Assembly: GCA_964630235.1 (NCBI GenBank)
Contig: CAZVUO010000001.1
Span: 992,001 to 1,056,000, forward strand
From: JBFLYH01 sp964630235
GTDB lineage: Bacteria; Oederibacteriota; JAAXVQ01; JAUVAV01
Length of the DNA stretch: 64,000 bases
Direction: 5' to 3'
The translations under genes were made by a program, and so were the position numbers. Position 1 is the stretch's first letter. Every line of letters starts with the position of its first letter. The notes under the pieces are model-generated. The model was not told where the DNA came from. It searched no databases and saw nothing but the letters and a program-made list of their open reading frames with translations. Shown here in pieces: positions 17,750 through 26,171 of this stretch.

Positions 17750-18040
17750 GCCAGGAACCAGGGTGGTTGTGAGATGGAGCCCCCCGGCCGAAGGGCCCGG
17801 GGTACCAACTTCAACCTTCGCTGCCCCTGCTTGGCGACATCCCCGGAGCAACGTTTCCGCATTCACCCCCCTGCGGAGAGGATCGCTTCGTCACCCTTCG
17901 GCAGGCTCGGGGTTCCTCGCAAAGACGATAAGCCATAAGCAGGTCCTTGCGAGCGGCCGGAGGCGTCCCAGGTTGAAGCGGTCGGAGCGACCGAAGGGAG
18001 CACGGCACGCTCGTTCATGATGGTTAAAAGGGAGCAACGG
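17750..18040. repeat. Intergenic repeats including a unit shared with 58.9 kb
   Basis: No gene. Bases 17773-17885 (GATGGAGCCCCCCGG ... CTTCAACCTTCGCTGCCCC ... CATCCCCGGAGCAACG ... TGCGGAGAGGAT) closely match 58905-59061, making a dispersed unit of over 100 bases. A partial CTCGCAAAGACG repeat and a CCTTCGGCAGGCTCGGGG word follow at 17886-17935. Confidence 0.65.
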
Positions 18041-19444
18041 ATGAGTCGCACCAAACTGATCTTCACCCTCGGGCCGGCCACGGACCGGCCGAAGGTGCTG
18101 GCAGGGCTGATCCAGGCAGGCATGAACTGCGCGCGCCTGAACTTTGCGCACGGGACCCCGGCTGACCACGCGCGCCGCGTCCGCGCCCTGCGGGCCGAGG
18201 CCAAGCGCCAGGGCGCCACTGTGTCCATTTTGGTGGACCTGGCCGGCCCCAAACTGCGGGTGGGCTCTTTTCCAGGCGGGGAGGTGCGCCTTCTGGCGCA
18301 CAGCCGCGTGCGCCTGACGCCCCGGGCCGTGGCGGGCAGCCGGGAAGTGATTCCGGTTTCTTATCCCCGGCTGGCGCGGGATGTCCGTCCCGGGGAGCGC
18401 ATTCTGCTGGACGACGGGCTCCTGGAACTGGTCGTGGAACGCTCCCAGGGTCTGGATGTGGTCTGCCGCGTCAAGACCGGCGGCACGCTCCGCGACCGCA
18501 AGGGGCTCAATCTGCCCGGCACGACGCTGCGCGTTCCGGCGCTCACGCCCAAGGACCGGCGCGATCTGCTCCTGGCCCTGCGTCTGGGCGCGGATTACGT
18601 GGCGCTTTCTTTCGTGACCAGCCCCGAGGACCTGCGCCGCCTGCGCCGCGCCGTGGCCGCGGCCCGCGGCCGCGCCGGCCTGGTCGCCAAGATCGAGAAA
18701 CCGCAGGCGCTCGACCGCCTGGAGGAGATCATCTCGGCCGCGGACGGCGTCATGGTCGCGCGCGGCGACCTGGGCGTGGAGCTCTCCCCGGAGCGGGTGC
18801 CCGGCCTGCAGAAGCGCATCATCGCCCACGCCAACCGTCTGGGCCGGTTTGTGATCACGGCCACGCAAATGCTGCAGAGCATGGTGAGCCAGCCCACGCC
18901 CACCCGGGCCGAGGCGTCGGACGTGGCCAACGCGATCTTCGATGGCAGCGACGCCCTGCTCCTCTCCGGCGAGACCGCGGCCGGACAGTATCCGGTCCAG
19001 GCCGCCCGCATGCTCGCGTCCATCGCGCGGGAAGCGGAGTCCCAGCCTGGATACAACCGCCTGCGGCCGGAAGAGGTGGAAATCGCGGACCGGCTGGTGT
19101 CGGCCGCGGCCGGTCTGGCTGGCTCCCTGCGGGCCCGCGCCCTGGTCGTGTTCACCCGCTCCGGCCGCACCGCCCGCCGGGTGTCGCGCCTGAGACCGCG
19201 GGTGCCGGTTATCGCGCTGGCTCATTCGGCCGAAGTCCTGAGACGCCTGGAGCTGTACTGGGGGCTGGAGACGTTTTGCATCCGGCGCAGGCCGGGACTG
19301 GAGAACGTGGTCCGCGAGGCTGAATCTTTTCTGCTGCGGGCGCGCCTGGCGCGGGCCGGAGACACACTGGTCATTCTCGCGGGTTCTCCTGCGGCGCGGA
19401 GCGCGGACTTTCTGAAGGTGCGGGTCGTCGGGCGGACGGGGTAG
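18041..19444 (+). CDS. pyk: Pyruvate kinase
   Basis: 467-residue glycolytic enzyme converting phosphoenolpyruvate and ADP to pyruvate and ATP. Signatures: MNCARLNFAHGT near the N-terminus, KIEKPQALDRLEEII followed by DGVMVARGDLGVE (the K and E/D metal-site residues), and TATQMLQSMV and DALLLSGETAAGQYP. The C-terminal allosteric domain is present (to about residue 467). I choose ATG 18041 because AAAAGGGAG lies 6 bases upstream; an in-frame ATG at 18017 would add MMVKREQR without a better site. A repeat-filled gap precedes it, so it probably has its own promoter, not identified. Confidence 0.93.
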   Translation: MSRTKLIFTLGPATDRPKVLAGLIQAGMNCARLNFAHGTPADHARRVRALRAEAKRQGATVSILVDLAGPKLRVGSFPGGEVRLLAHSRVRLTPRAVAGSREVIPVSYPRLARDVRPGERILLDDGLLELVVERSQGLDVVCRVKTGGTLRDRKGLNLPGTTLRVPALTPKDRRDLLLALRLGADYVALSFVTSPEDLRRLRRAVAAARGRAGLVAKIEKPQALDRLEEIISAADGVMVARGDLGVELSPERVPGLQKRIIAHANRLGRFVITATQMLQSMVSQPTPTRAEASDVANAIFDGSDALLLSGETAAGQYPVQAARMLASIAREAESQPGYNRLRPEEVEIADRLVSAAAGLAGSLRARALVVFTRSGRTARRVSRLRPRVPVIALAHSAEVLRRLELYWGLETFCIRRRPGLENVVREAESFLLRARLARAGDTLVILAGSPAARSADFLKVRVVGRTG

Positions 19445-19473
19445 GTTTTTAGATTTTGAAACTTGCCAAAGGT

Positions 19474-19500
19474 TTGCCAGGTTTGATACTATTATATATT
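19474..19500 (+). promoter_or_regulatory. Candidate promoter of the PorV/OmpA gene
   Basis: TTGCCA (19474-19479) and TATATT (19495-19500) are separated by 15 bases; an alternative pairing is TTGCCA 19463-19468 with TACTAT 19487-19492 (spacer 18). The AT-rich patch and the structured leader immediately downstream support initiation near 19505. Confidence 0.45.
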
Positions 19501-19557
19501 GCATGTGGACCCGACAGCCGGGCGGCATGCAAAGCGGGACGAAACCGTAAGGGCGGT
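19500..19557 (+). promoter_or_regulatory. Structured leader RNA upstream of PorV/OmpA gene
   Basis: TGCATG (19500-19505) pairs with CATGCA (19526-19531) around an inner CCCG/CGGG hairpin (19510-19522). A second hairpin ACCG/CGGT (19544-19557) follows just before the start codon. The shared GCAAAGC word recalls GEMM (c-di-GMP-I) riboswitches but the rest of that consensus is not evident, so I do not name a class. Confidence 0.35.
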
Positions 19558-19562
19558 GCGCC

Positions 19563-21323
19563 ATGCGGATAACGCGGCTTATGGTTGCAGGACTCTGGGT
19601 GCTGGGGATGCCTCTTGCGGCGCCTGCCAACGAAGCGGTGCTCAGCACGGCCGGCAAGGTCCTGCAAATCGGCGTGGGCCCCCGCGCCGTCGCCATGGGC
19701 GAAGCCCAGGCCGCCGTGGCGGAGGACATTTACGCCCTGTACTGGAATCCCGCCGGTTTGGCACAGCTGACTTCCCCGCAGCTTTCCTACATGCACAACC
19801 TGTGGCTTCAGGATATCCAGGACGCCTATCTCACCTACGCCCAGCGCCTTTTCCGGGGCGGCATGGCATTCAGCGTCAATTACATCAATTACGGCACATT
19901 CGACAAGATCGGCGTGGACACGGACGGGTACCCCGTGCCCTTGAACGAGACCTTCACTCCGTATACTTTGGTGGTGGGAGCCGGTTACGGCACCCAGTTG
20001 TACGGCAACCTGGATCTGGGCGGCGCGGTGCGCCTGGTCTCCGAAAGCGTGGACACGTTCAGCAGCATGACCCTGGCCCTGGACGTCGGCGCCCGGTACC
20101 GCGACCTGCTGCCTAATTTAAGCGCCGGCCTGGTGATCCAGAACCTGGGGCTGCCCCTGGAAGGCTTCCAACTGCCGCTGACGATCAAGGCCGGACTGGG
20201 CTACAACGTGCCGCTGCTCATGGACGACAAGCACGACCGGTTTCTGCTCGTGGCCGACGCCAACCTGCCGATTCCGCTGGACCAGCCGCTGTATACCAAT
20301 TTCGGCTTGGAATATGTTTTCCAGGAAATCGTCGCCCTGCGGCTGGGATACCGCCTGTCGGAAATCAACCAATTGGGCGGCATGACCGGGTTCTGCGGCG
20401 GCATGGGCATCAGCATCGCGAACTTCCAGCTGGATTACGCGGTGGCGCCGTTCGGGGATCTGGGTCTTACCCACCGGGTCGCCCTGACCTATGAGTTCGC
20501 GGGCGCCAAAGCCGCCAAAAAAACCAAACGCGTCCGCCGGGTCAAGGTCACCCGGCCCGGACCCGGAGCCGGCGGCGGACTCCTGTTGCCGGACCAGATG
20601 GGCGGCGGCATGACCCTGCCCAAGGTTTCCGACCTGGCCATGCGCACCGCCATCCGGGTGGAAGTCGAGAGCCAGCCCGATCCCAAGGTGAAAACCCAGA
20701 TTCGCAGCGCGGCGTTCAAGCTGATCGTTTCCGGGGACAAGCAGGTGAAACGCTGGTCTCTCAAGCTGGTGGACGCCAAGGAACGCACGGTCCGGTCCTT
20801 CTCGGGAAAAGGCGCGCCCGGCACCATTACCTGGGACGGCAGGGACCAAAACCAGCAGCCGGTGAAAGAGTCCATTTTCAGCCGCTACGAGCTCCGGGTT
20901 GAGACCACGGACGGCGAAACGGAAAAGCTCAACGGCGCGGTCGTGGCCAAAGCCCGGCAAGACGAGGAAATGCCCAGCCAGGAAACCCTTCCACCGGTTT
21001 ATTTCGAGGAAGGGGCGGCGGATCTGTCCGATGCCGCGATCAAGCAAATTTCCGAAGCGGCGATGAAGATCAAGGCCCGGCCGTACGTTAAAGTGATGAT
21101 CGAAGGATACGCGGACGGCGGCGCCGAGGAACCCTCGGCGTTTCTCCTGTCCCAGCGCCGCGCGGAATCCGTATCCCGCTACTTGACGGCCACTTTTAAG
21201 ATCCCGCTCAAGGATCTTTCGGTTCACGCCCGGGGCAGCAAGAACCCCGCGGCCAGCAACCAGACCGAGAGCGGGCGGCTGAAAAACCGCCGGGTGGAGA
21301 TCACCATCATTTACCGGCGGTAA
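19563..21323 (+). CDS. PorV-like outer-membrane barrel fused to FlgD-like and OmpA domains
   Basis: 586-residue exported protein. A signal peptide covers about residues 1-23 (cleavage near APA-NE). Residues about 25-320 match the PorV/PorQ (UPF0164) barrel pattern, beginning AGKVLQIGVGPRAVAMGEAQAAVAEDIYALYWNPAGLA. About 365-470 is an Ig-like FlgD-type module (WDGRDQNQQPVKE). About 480-586 is an OmpA C-terminal domain (EGYADGG, LSQRRAESVSRYL, SGRLKNRRVEI) that should bind peptidoglycan. The fusion would tie a PorV-type barrel to the cell wall. In Bacteroidota PorV serves type IX secretion; whether that applies here is inference, but Por-tail-like proteins occur nearby (27162, 28742). A strong terminator follows. 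Confidence 0.8.
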   Translation: MRITRLMVAGLWVLGMPLAAPANEAVLSTAGKVLQIGVGPRAVAMGEAQAAVAEDIYALYWNPAGLAQLTSPQLSYMHNLWLQDIQDAYLTYAQRLFRGGMAFSVNYINYGTFDKIGVDTDGYPVPLNETFTPYTLVVGAGYGTQLYGNLDLGGAVRLVSESVDTFSSMTLALDVGARYRDLLPNLSAGLVIQNLGLPLEGFQLPLTIKAGLGYNVPLLMDDKHDRFLLVADANLPIPLDQPLYTNFGLEYVFQEIVALRLGYRLSEINQLGGMTGFCGGMGISIANFQLDYAVAPFGDLGLTHRVALTYEFAGAKAAKKTKRVRRVKVTRPGPGAGGGLLLPDQMGGGMTLPKVSDLAMRTAIRVEVESQPDPKVKTQIRSAAFKLIVSGDKQVKRWSLKLVDAKERTVRSFSGKGAPGTITWDGRDQNQQPVKESIFSRYELRVETTDGETEKLNGAVVAKARQDEEMPSQETLPPVYFEEGAADLSDAAIKQISEAAMKIKARPYVKVMIEGYADGGAEEPSAFLLSQRRAESVSRYLTATFKIPLKDLSVHARGSKNPAASNQTESGRLKNRRVEITIIYRR

Positions 21324-21362
21324 CCGCCGGCCCGAACGCGCCGTGCGGTCTTTTCGCGATCC

Positions 21363-21403
21363 CGAAAGCCCCGGGCCCTTCGGCCGGGGCTTTCGGCGTT
21401 TTA
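21363..21403 (+). terminator. Rho-independent terminator
   Basis: CGAAAGCCCCGG (21363-21374) pairs with CCGGGGCTTTCG (21384-21395) and is followed by GCGTTTTA. It ends the PorV/OmpA transcript. Confidence 0.85.
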
Positions 21404-21462
21404 CCCCCCGAGCCGTGTAGTGAAGCTGGCGGGTTTTTCATGGGTCCGCCTCGAACCAGCCG

Positions 21463-21471
21463 TGCTATAAT
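21463..21471 (+). promoter_or_regulatory. Extended -10 promoter of nnr
   Basis: TGCTATAAT fits TGnTATAAT and lies 36 bases before the nnr ATG, right after the preceding terminator. No clear -35 box is seen. Confidence 0.55.
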
Positions 21472-21506
21472 TTTCTCCCTTTGGACCGGGAGAAAGGCCG
21501 TGGGTC

Positions 21507-23084
21507 ATGCTGAAAGTCGTCAGCACCCAGGATATGCAGGCCATCGAACAGACCGCCTTCGAGCGCTTCGGCTGCGCTCCGCTGGAACTGATGGAGTGGG
21601 CAGGCCGGAGCTTGGCCGAGGCGGTGATGGAGCGTTTTCCCCAGCACCCGCCCTGGCGCGCCGTGGTGCTGGCTGGGCCAGGGAAGAACGGCGGCGACGG
21701 ACTGGTTTGCGCCAGGACACTTGCCGGCAAAGGCGTGCAAGTGACGGTCGTACTGCTCGCGGGCGAACGCCTGCCGCACGAATCCCTTTACAACCTTGAG
21801 TTGCTGGAGAACGCCCAGGTCGAGATCAAACGCTGGCCGGACGCGTTTCCGGTGGAGGGGTGTTCCCTGCTGGGAACCGCACAGGTGGTGGTGGACGCGC
21901 TCCTGGGCATCGGGGCCAAGGGCGCTCCCCGCGAACCGATAGCCGGCGCCATCAAAGCCCTGGCCCAAACGCGGGCCGTGGTGGTGTCCGCGGACATTCC
22001 CTCGGGTTTGGATGCGGACACGGGCCAGCCGCGCGAACCCGCGGTGCGGGCCGACCTCACGGTCACGTTCGGGCTGCCCAAGGCGGGATTGCTGCAGCCC
22101 GCGGCCGCGTCTTATGTGGGTCAGCTCCGGGTGGAGCCCTTGAGTTTTCCGCCGGAACTGCTCGCCGCCGAAGGGGATCCGGTACAGTACTGGGACGCAG
22201 CCGAGGTCAGCCGCCGGCTGCCGCGCCGGCCGGTCACGGCCCACAAGCGACAGGCCGGCAAGGTGCTGGTGATCGGCGGGTCCGCGCAGTATCATGGCGC
22301 GCTGATCCTGGCCGGCCAGGGCGCGGCCCGGGCAGGCGCGGGTTTCGTGCGCCTGGCCTATCCGCGCACTTTGGACGCGGTGGTACGCAGTCATACGCTC
22401 GAAGAGCTGTGCACGCCGCTCCCGGCCGGTCCGGCCGGGACCTTCACCGCCGCGGCCCTGCCCGCGCTGCTGGCGCTGGCCAAGGAACAGGACGCCGTGG
22501 TGCTGGGGCCGGGCTTGGGCCGCACGACGGCCATGGCCGCGTGGGTGAGTTCGTTCCTGCAGCGCGTGGCCGGCCCGCGGTTGGTCGTGGTGGATGCGGA
22601 CGCGCTCGCGCCCCGGGCCGCTTCGGCCGGGCGGAGATGCAAAACGCCATTGGTGCTCACGCCGCATGCGGGCGAGGCCGGCCGCCTGTTGGGCGTAACC
22701 GCGGAAGCAGTGGAGCAGGACCGCGTCGCCGCGGCCGCCAAGCTGGCCGAAAAATGGAACGCTGTGGTCCTGCTGAAGGGCCGGGTTACCTTGGTGCACG
22801 CGGCGGGCGTGACCTCCATCGTGGCGGCCGGCACCCAAGCGTTAGCGACCGCCGGGACCGGGGACGTGCTGGCCGGCATGATCGCGGCTTTGGCCGGCCA
22901 GGGGCTGGACCCTCTACCCGCGGCCGCGGCCGCGGCGTTCGTCCACGGCCGGGCCGGCGAGCTGGCTGGCCGCGATATCTGGGGGCAGGGTGTACTGGCC
23001 CGGGAGGTGGCGGCCCAGGTGCCGGCCGCGCTCGCCCAGTTGCGCTGGGAGTTCAACCCTGCAAGGTTTTGGACCGGACGGTAA
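21507..23084 (+). CDS. nnr: Bifunctional NAD(P)HX epimerase/dehydratase
   Basis: 525-residue repair enzyme that epimerises and dehydrates damaged NAD(P)H hydrates. The N-terminal YjeF domain (about 1-210) carries MEWAGRSLAEAV, GPGKNGGDGLVCAR and IPSGLDADTGQP. The C-terminal ADP-dependent dehydratase domain (about 230-510) carries GKVLVIGGSAQYHGA, VLGPGLGR, LTPHAGEAGRLLG and the nucleotide-binding ATAGTGDVLAGMIAAL. Both halves are full length, as in E. coli YjeF/Nnr. It has its own promoter after the PorV/OmpA terminator and may lead a transcript through the CBS and M20 genes. Confidence 0.94.
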   Translation: MLKVVSTQDMQAIEQTAFERFGCAPLELMEWAGRSLAEAVMERFPQHPPWRAVVLAGPGKNGGDGLVCARTLAGKGVQVTVVLLAGERLPHESLYNLELLENAQVEIKRWPDAFPVEGCSLLGTAQVVVDALLGIGAKGAPREPIAGAIKALAQTRAVVVSADIPSGLDADTGQPREPAVRADLTVTFGLPKAGLLQPAAASYVGQLRVEPLSFPPELLAAEGDPVQYWDAAEVSRRLPRRPVTAHKRQAGKVLVIGGSAQYHGALILAGQGAARAGAGFVRLAYPRTLDAVVRSHTLEELCTPLPAGPAGTFTAAALPALLALAKEQDAVVLGPGLGRTTAMAAWVSSFLQRVAGPRLVVVDADALAPRAASAGRRCKTPLVLTPHAGEAGRLLGVTAEAVEQDRVAAAAKLAEKWNAVVLLKGRVTLVHAAGVTSIVAAGTQALATAGTGDVLAGMIAALAGQGLDPLPAAAAAAFVHGRAGELAGRDIWGQGVLAREVAAQVPAALAQLRWEFNPARFWTGR

Positions 23085-23123
23085 CCGCAGGACCCACACG
23101 CTCGATCTTGCCAAGGAGGCGGC

Positions 23124-23585
23124 ATGCGCACCATCCACGCCAAGGACATTATGACCAAGAAAGTGCTGACCGTACGGCCCGAGACCACGGTCAAGGCCCT
23201 GGCCCAGTTTCTGCTCAAGCATAAAATCTCGGGAGCGCCCGTGGTGGACCGTTCCGGCAAGCTGGCCGGCATCGTGACCGAGGGCGACCTGATCTTCCGC
23301 GACGCCAACGTGCACCTGCCCACGGTCGTGACCGTGTTCGATTCCGTCATCTACCTGGAGAACCCCCGCAAGTACGAGCGGGAACTGCAAAAGGTCATCG
23401 GCGGCAAGGTGGCGGACATCATGAGCCGCGACGTGCTGACCATCGCGCCCGACCTGGACCTCTCGGCCATCGCCACGATCATGCACGAGCGCAAGCGGCA
23501 CCTCCTGCCGGTGCTGAAAGACGGGAAGCTGGTGGGTATCGTGGGCAAGGCCGACGTGGTGCGGGCCATCAGCCGGGAGGAATAA
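23124..23585 (+). CDS. Tandem CBS domain protein
   Basis: 153-residue protein consisting of two CBS motifs and no other domain. The first starts at DIMTKKVLTVRPETTV and ends GIVTEGDLIF; the second starts at DIMSRDVLTIAPDLDL and ends GIVGKADVVRAI. CBS pairs bind adenine nucleotides or SAM and usually act as energy-state sensors. The partner cannot be deduced. AAGGAGG lies 5 bases before the ATG. The gene ends 1 base before the next, so it is probably co-expressed with the M20 hydrolase. Confidence 0.88.
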   Translation: MRTIHAKDIMTKKVLTVRPETTVKALAQFLLKHKISGAPVVDRSGKLAGIVTEGDLIFRDANVHLPTVVTVFDSVIYLENPRKYERELQKVIGGKVADIMSRDVLTIAPDLDLSAIATIMHERKRHLLPVLKDGKLVGIVGKADVVRAISREE

Positions 23586-23586
23586 A

Positions 23587-24765
23587 ATGAGTGTGGCCCG
23601 GGAAGCCCGGAGCCTGCTGCCCCAGCTCAAAGCCTGGCGCCGCGCGCTGCACCGCCATCCGGAGCTTGCGTTCCGCGAGCGCCGCACCGCCGCGATGGCG
23701 GCGAAGCTCCTGCGCTCCTTCGGCTGGCAGGTCCGGACCGGCGTGGCGACCACCGGGGTGGTGGCGCTGCTGCGCGGCGTCCGTCCGGGACCGGTGCTGG
23801 CCCTGCGGGCGGACATGGACGCCCTGCCGATCCGCGAAGCGTCGCGGACGCCCTACGCCTCCCGCGTGCCGGGCGTCATGCACGCCTGCGGCCACGACGG
23901 CAACCAGGCCATGCTGCTCGGCGCGGCCCGCCTGCTGGCCGGGCGGCGGCGCGAACTGGCGGGCGCGGTGAAATTGGTGTTCCAGCCCAGCGAGGAAGTG
24001 CCGCCGGGCGGCGCCCGGGCCATGCTCGCGGCCGGCGTGCTCAAGCGTCCCGCCGTCGCGATGATGCTGGCCGCGCACGTGGACACGCAGCTCCCGGTCG
24101 GGGCCGTCGGCGTGCGGTCGGGCGTGGCCATGGCCGCGGCCGACGCGTTCACCCTGACCGTGGTCGGACGGGGCGGGCACGCCGCGTTACCGCACCGCAG
24201 CGTGGACGCCATCGCCGCGGCCGCGGCCGTGGTCGCGAGCCTGCAGCACGCGGTCGGGCGCGAACAGGACCCCCTGGAGCCGGCCGTGGTGAGCATCGGG
24301 CAGATCCAGGGCGGTTCAGCCTATAACGCCATTGCCGGGGAAGTGACCCTGCGGGGAACCTTGCGCAGCCTAAGCGAGCGCGAGCGCCGCCGCCTGGCCC
24401 GGCGGGTGGAGCGCATCAGCCAGGGCGTATGCCGCGCGCACCGCGCCCGCTGCCAATTCCAGCTCCAGCGCGGGCACCCGGCGCTGGTGAACCATCCGCT
24501 GGCCGCGGACCTGGTGCGGGCCGCTGGACGGCTGGTGCTGGGGCCTTCGGGCGTGCGGGAGTGGGCGCGGCCGCTCATGACCGGCGAGGATTTCACGTAT
24601 TTCGCGCAAGCCGTGCCCGCCTGTTTTTTCCGCGTGGGCGCGGGCGGGAATGAAGCGCGCTGGCGCCATCCCTGGCATCACCCGCAATTCGATTTCGACG
24701 AGCGCGGACTCGTGTCCGGCGCCGCGGTGCTGGCCCAGGCGGCCCTGACCTATCTGGCGAGGTGA
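23587..24765 (+). CDS. M20 family amidohydrolase (aminoacylase/IAA-amino acid hydrolase type)
   Basis: 392-residue metal-dependent hydrolase of N-acyl amino acids or related amides. The metal motif CGHDG is at residues 101-105 in MHACGHDGNQAMLLGAA, the catalytic glutamate is in PSEEVPPGGARAML, and the dimerisation-domain GRGGHAALPHRSVDAI is intact. The C-terminal HPWHHPQFDFDE gives the last ligand region. A usual HxN motif reads HVDTQLPVG. It sits between a CBS protein and a lipoprotein and overlaps the latter's possible GTG start. Substrate is unknown. Confidence 0.88.
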   Translation: MSVAREARSLLPQLKAWRRALHRHPELAFRERRTAAMAAKLLRSFGWQVRTGVATTGVVALLRGVRPGPVLALRADMDALPIREASRTPYASRVPGVMHACGHDGNQAMLLGAARLLAGRRRELAGAVKLVFQPSEEVPPGGARAMLAAGVLKRPAVAMMLAAHVDTQLPVGAVGVRSGVAMAAADAFTLTVVGRGGHAALPHRSVDAIAAAAAVVASLQHAVGREQDPLEPAVVSIGQIQGGSAYNAIAGEVTLRGTLRSLSERERRRLARRVERISQGVCRAHRARCQFQLQRGHPALVNHPLAADLVRAAGRLVLGPSGVREWARPLMTGEDFTYFAQAVPACFFRVGAGGNEARWRHPWHHPQFDFDERGLVSGAAVLAQAALTYLAR

Positions 24766-24770
24766 GGCGG

Positions 24771-25139
24771 ATGTCCAGACCGGCAACCGGCGTCCTGTGG
24801 CTGTTCGCGCTGTGTCTGGGCGCGGGTTGCGCCACCGTGCCGCTGGCCACTCCGCGCCTGGATGTGACCGTGGCGCCGGACACCATTTACCCGGGCACCG
24901 TGGTCTCGGTCACCGTGCGGGCGCCGCAGGCGGACCTGGTCGAGGTCACGGGGCGCCTGGACTGGGCCGGCTCTCCGGTGGTGCCGTTCAAATCCGCGGA
25001 CAGCGGCCGGACCTGGACCTTTGTGACCCAGATCCCGCTGGGCGCGGTCTGGCAGCCGGGAACCTACCGCGTGCTGGTGACCGGCAGGACCGCTGCCGGC
25101 GAAACGCTTCAGGGCGAAGCCTGGGTGAACGCGCCATGA
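24771..25139 (+). CDS. Small lipoprotein with an Ig-like domain
   Basis: 122-residue exported lipoprotein. The signal peptide ends with lipobox LGAG-C near residue 22, so the mature protein should be lipid-anchored. The remainder (PGTVVSVTVRAPQADLVEVTGRLDW ... GTYRVLVTGRTAAGETLQG) looks like a single beta-sandwich of about 90 residues. I choose ATG 24771, preceded by GAGGTGAGG; a GTG at 24762 overlapping the M20 stop would add three residues. The family is not recognised and no function can be assigned. Confidence 0.7.
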   Translation: MSRPATGVLWLFALCLGAGCATVPLATPRLDVTVAPDTIYPGTVVSVTVRAPQADLVEVTGRLDWAGSPVVPFKSADSGRTWTFVTQIPLGAVWQPGTYRVLVTGRTAAGETLQGEAWVNAP

Positions 25140-25192
25140 CCGCGCGGGCGCAATAAATAGCGGCCGAGCGGTCACAGAGCATTTGAGCAGTA

Positions 25193-25236
25193 GAAAGTAG
25201 ATCAGTAGATTACATGCGCAAATGCGATCTACTTTC
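25193..25236. repeat. 11-bp inverted repeat
   Basis: GAAAGTAGATC (25193-25203) pairs perfectly with GATCTACTTTC (25226-25236) in the gap before the TPR gene. It lacks a T-tract. The flanking TTGAGCAGTAGAAAG word resembles TTGAGCAATAGAAAA at 62669, suggesting a dispersed repeat. Confidence 0.5.
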
Positions 25237-25298
25237 ACCTCTCGACTTTCAGCAGTGCAGGTTGCACGAGCAAGGCATATTCATTCCTGAGGAGGAGC

Positions 25299-26171
25299 GT
25301 GATCGTGTCACCAACCAAAAAAAGTCAAGCACCCTCTCGCAAGCGGCCGGCAGGGCGGAAGACCCCGGCGGCTAGGATCCCAGAGCCGGAGCCGGCGGCC
25401 GCCGAGCCCAAGGCGCTGACCCCCGCGGCCACCCTGCAGGCGTCGCGCCGTTTCTGGCTCCTGCTCCTGGGCGGCGGGGCGCTGGTCCTGCTCCTGGTGC
25501 AGAGCTACGGGTATCTCACCGGCTGGGGCGATCCGGAACGCGTTGCCCAGCGGCATTTCCAGAATGCCCAGCGGATGGCGCTGGCCAAGCGCTATCCGGC
25601 CGCGCTGAAGGAATACCGGCTGGCGCTGGAGGGTACGCAGGAGGCGGAGACGAAACGCCAGGCGCAGATCGCCATGGCCGAGGTGCACCGCGAACAGAAC
25701 CAGTGGCCCGAGGCCATCGCGCTCTACCGCCAGCTGCGTGAACCGGAGGCCGGGTCGGTCATGAACGCCTGGGCCGACCTGCAGGTCGCCGAGAGCCAGC
25801 TGGCGGCAGGTTCCCTGGACGACGCCCAGGCCTCCTACGAGAGCGTGCTGCAGGCGTTCCCGCGCACGGACTGGGAGGCCGAGGCGCGCCTGGGACTGGG
25901 CAAGGTGGCCGAGGCGCGGGAACAGTACGGCGAGGCCATCCGGATCTACCGGGCCCTGGAAAAAGACTACCGCGGAGGGTTCCTGGCCGCCGAAGCCCTG
26001 CTTCGCATCGGCGACTGCCAGCAGCAGCTCAACGAAACCGAGGCCGCCCGCGCCACCTATCAGCTCCTGCTCGAACAATATCCGTCCATGATGAACGAAG
26101 AAGCGAAAAAGCAACTGCAGCGGCTCGACGCCGGGGCCCAGCCCGAAGGCATCCGCCGCTGGGGCGAATGA
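25299..26171 (+). CDS. Membrane-anchored TPR protein
   Basis: 290-residue protein with a basic, Pro-rich cytoplasmic N-terminus, one membrane helix (about 49-68, FWLLLLGGGALVLLLVQSYG) and a periplasmic series of about five tetratricopeptide repeats (for example AKRYPAALKEYRLALEG, GEAIRIYRALEKDY, NETEAARATYQLLLEQYP). The layout resembles YfgM/BamD-like scaffolds, but no specific family motif is seen. The start is GTG at 25299 or 25305 after GAGGAGG. The stop overlaps thiL by ATGA. Confidence 0.75.
   Translation: MIVSPTKKSQAPSRKRPAGRKTPAARIPEPEPAAAEPKALTPAATLQASRRFWLLLLGGGALVLLLVQSYGYLTGWGDPERVAQRHFQNAQRMALAKRYPAALKEYRLALEGTQEAETKRQAQIAMAEVHREQNQWPEAIALYRQLREPEAGSVMNAWADLQVAESQLAAGSLDDAQASYESVLQAFPRTDWEAEARLGLGKVAEAREQYGEAIRIYRALEKDYRGGFLAAEALLRIGDCQQQLNETEAARATYQLLLEQYPSMMNEEAKKQLQRLDAGAQPEGIRRWGE

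Noticed and set aside
19500..19557. Named c-di-GMP-I (GEMM) riboswitch
   Set aside because: Only a GCAAAGC word and general hairpins match. The conserved GGCAAACC element and the expected receptor helix are not seen, so only an unnamed structured leader is listed.
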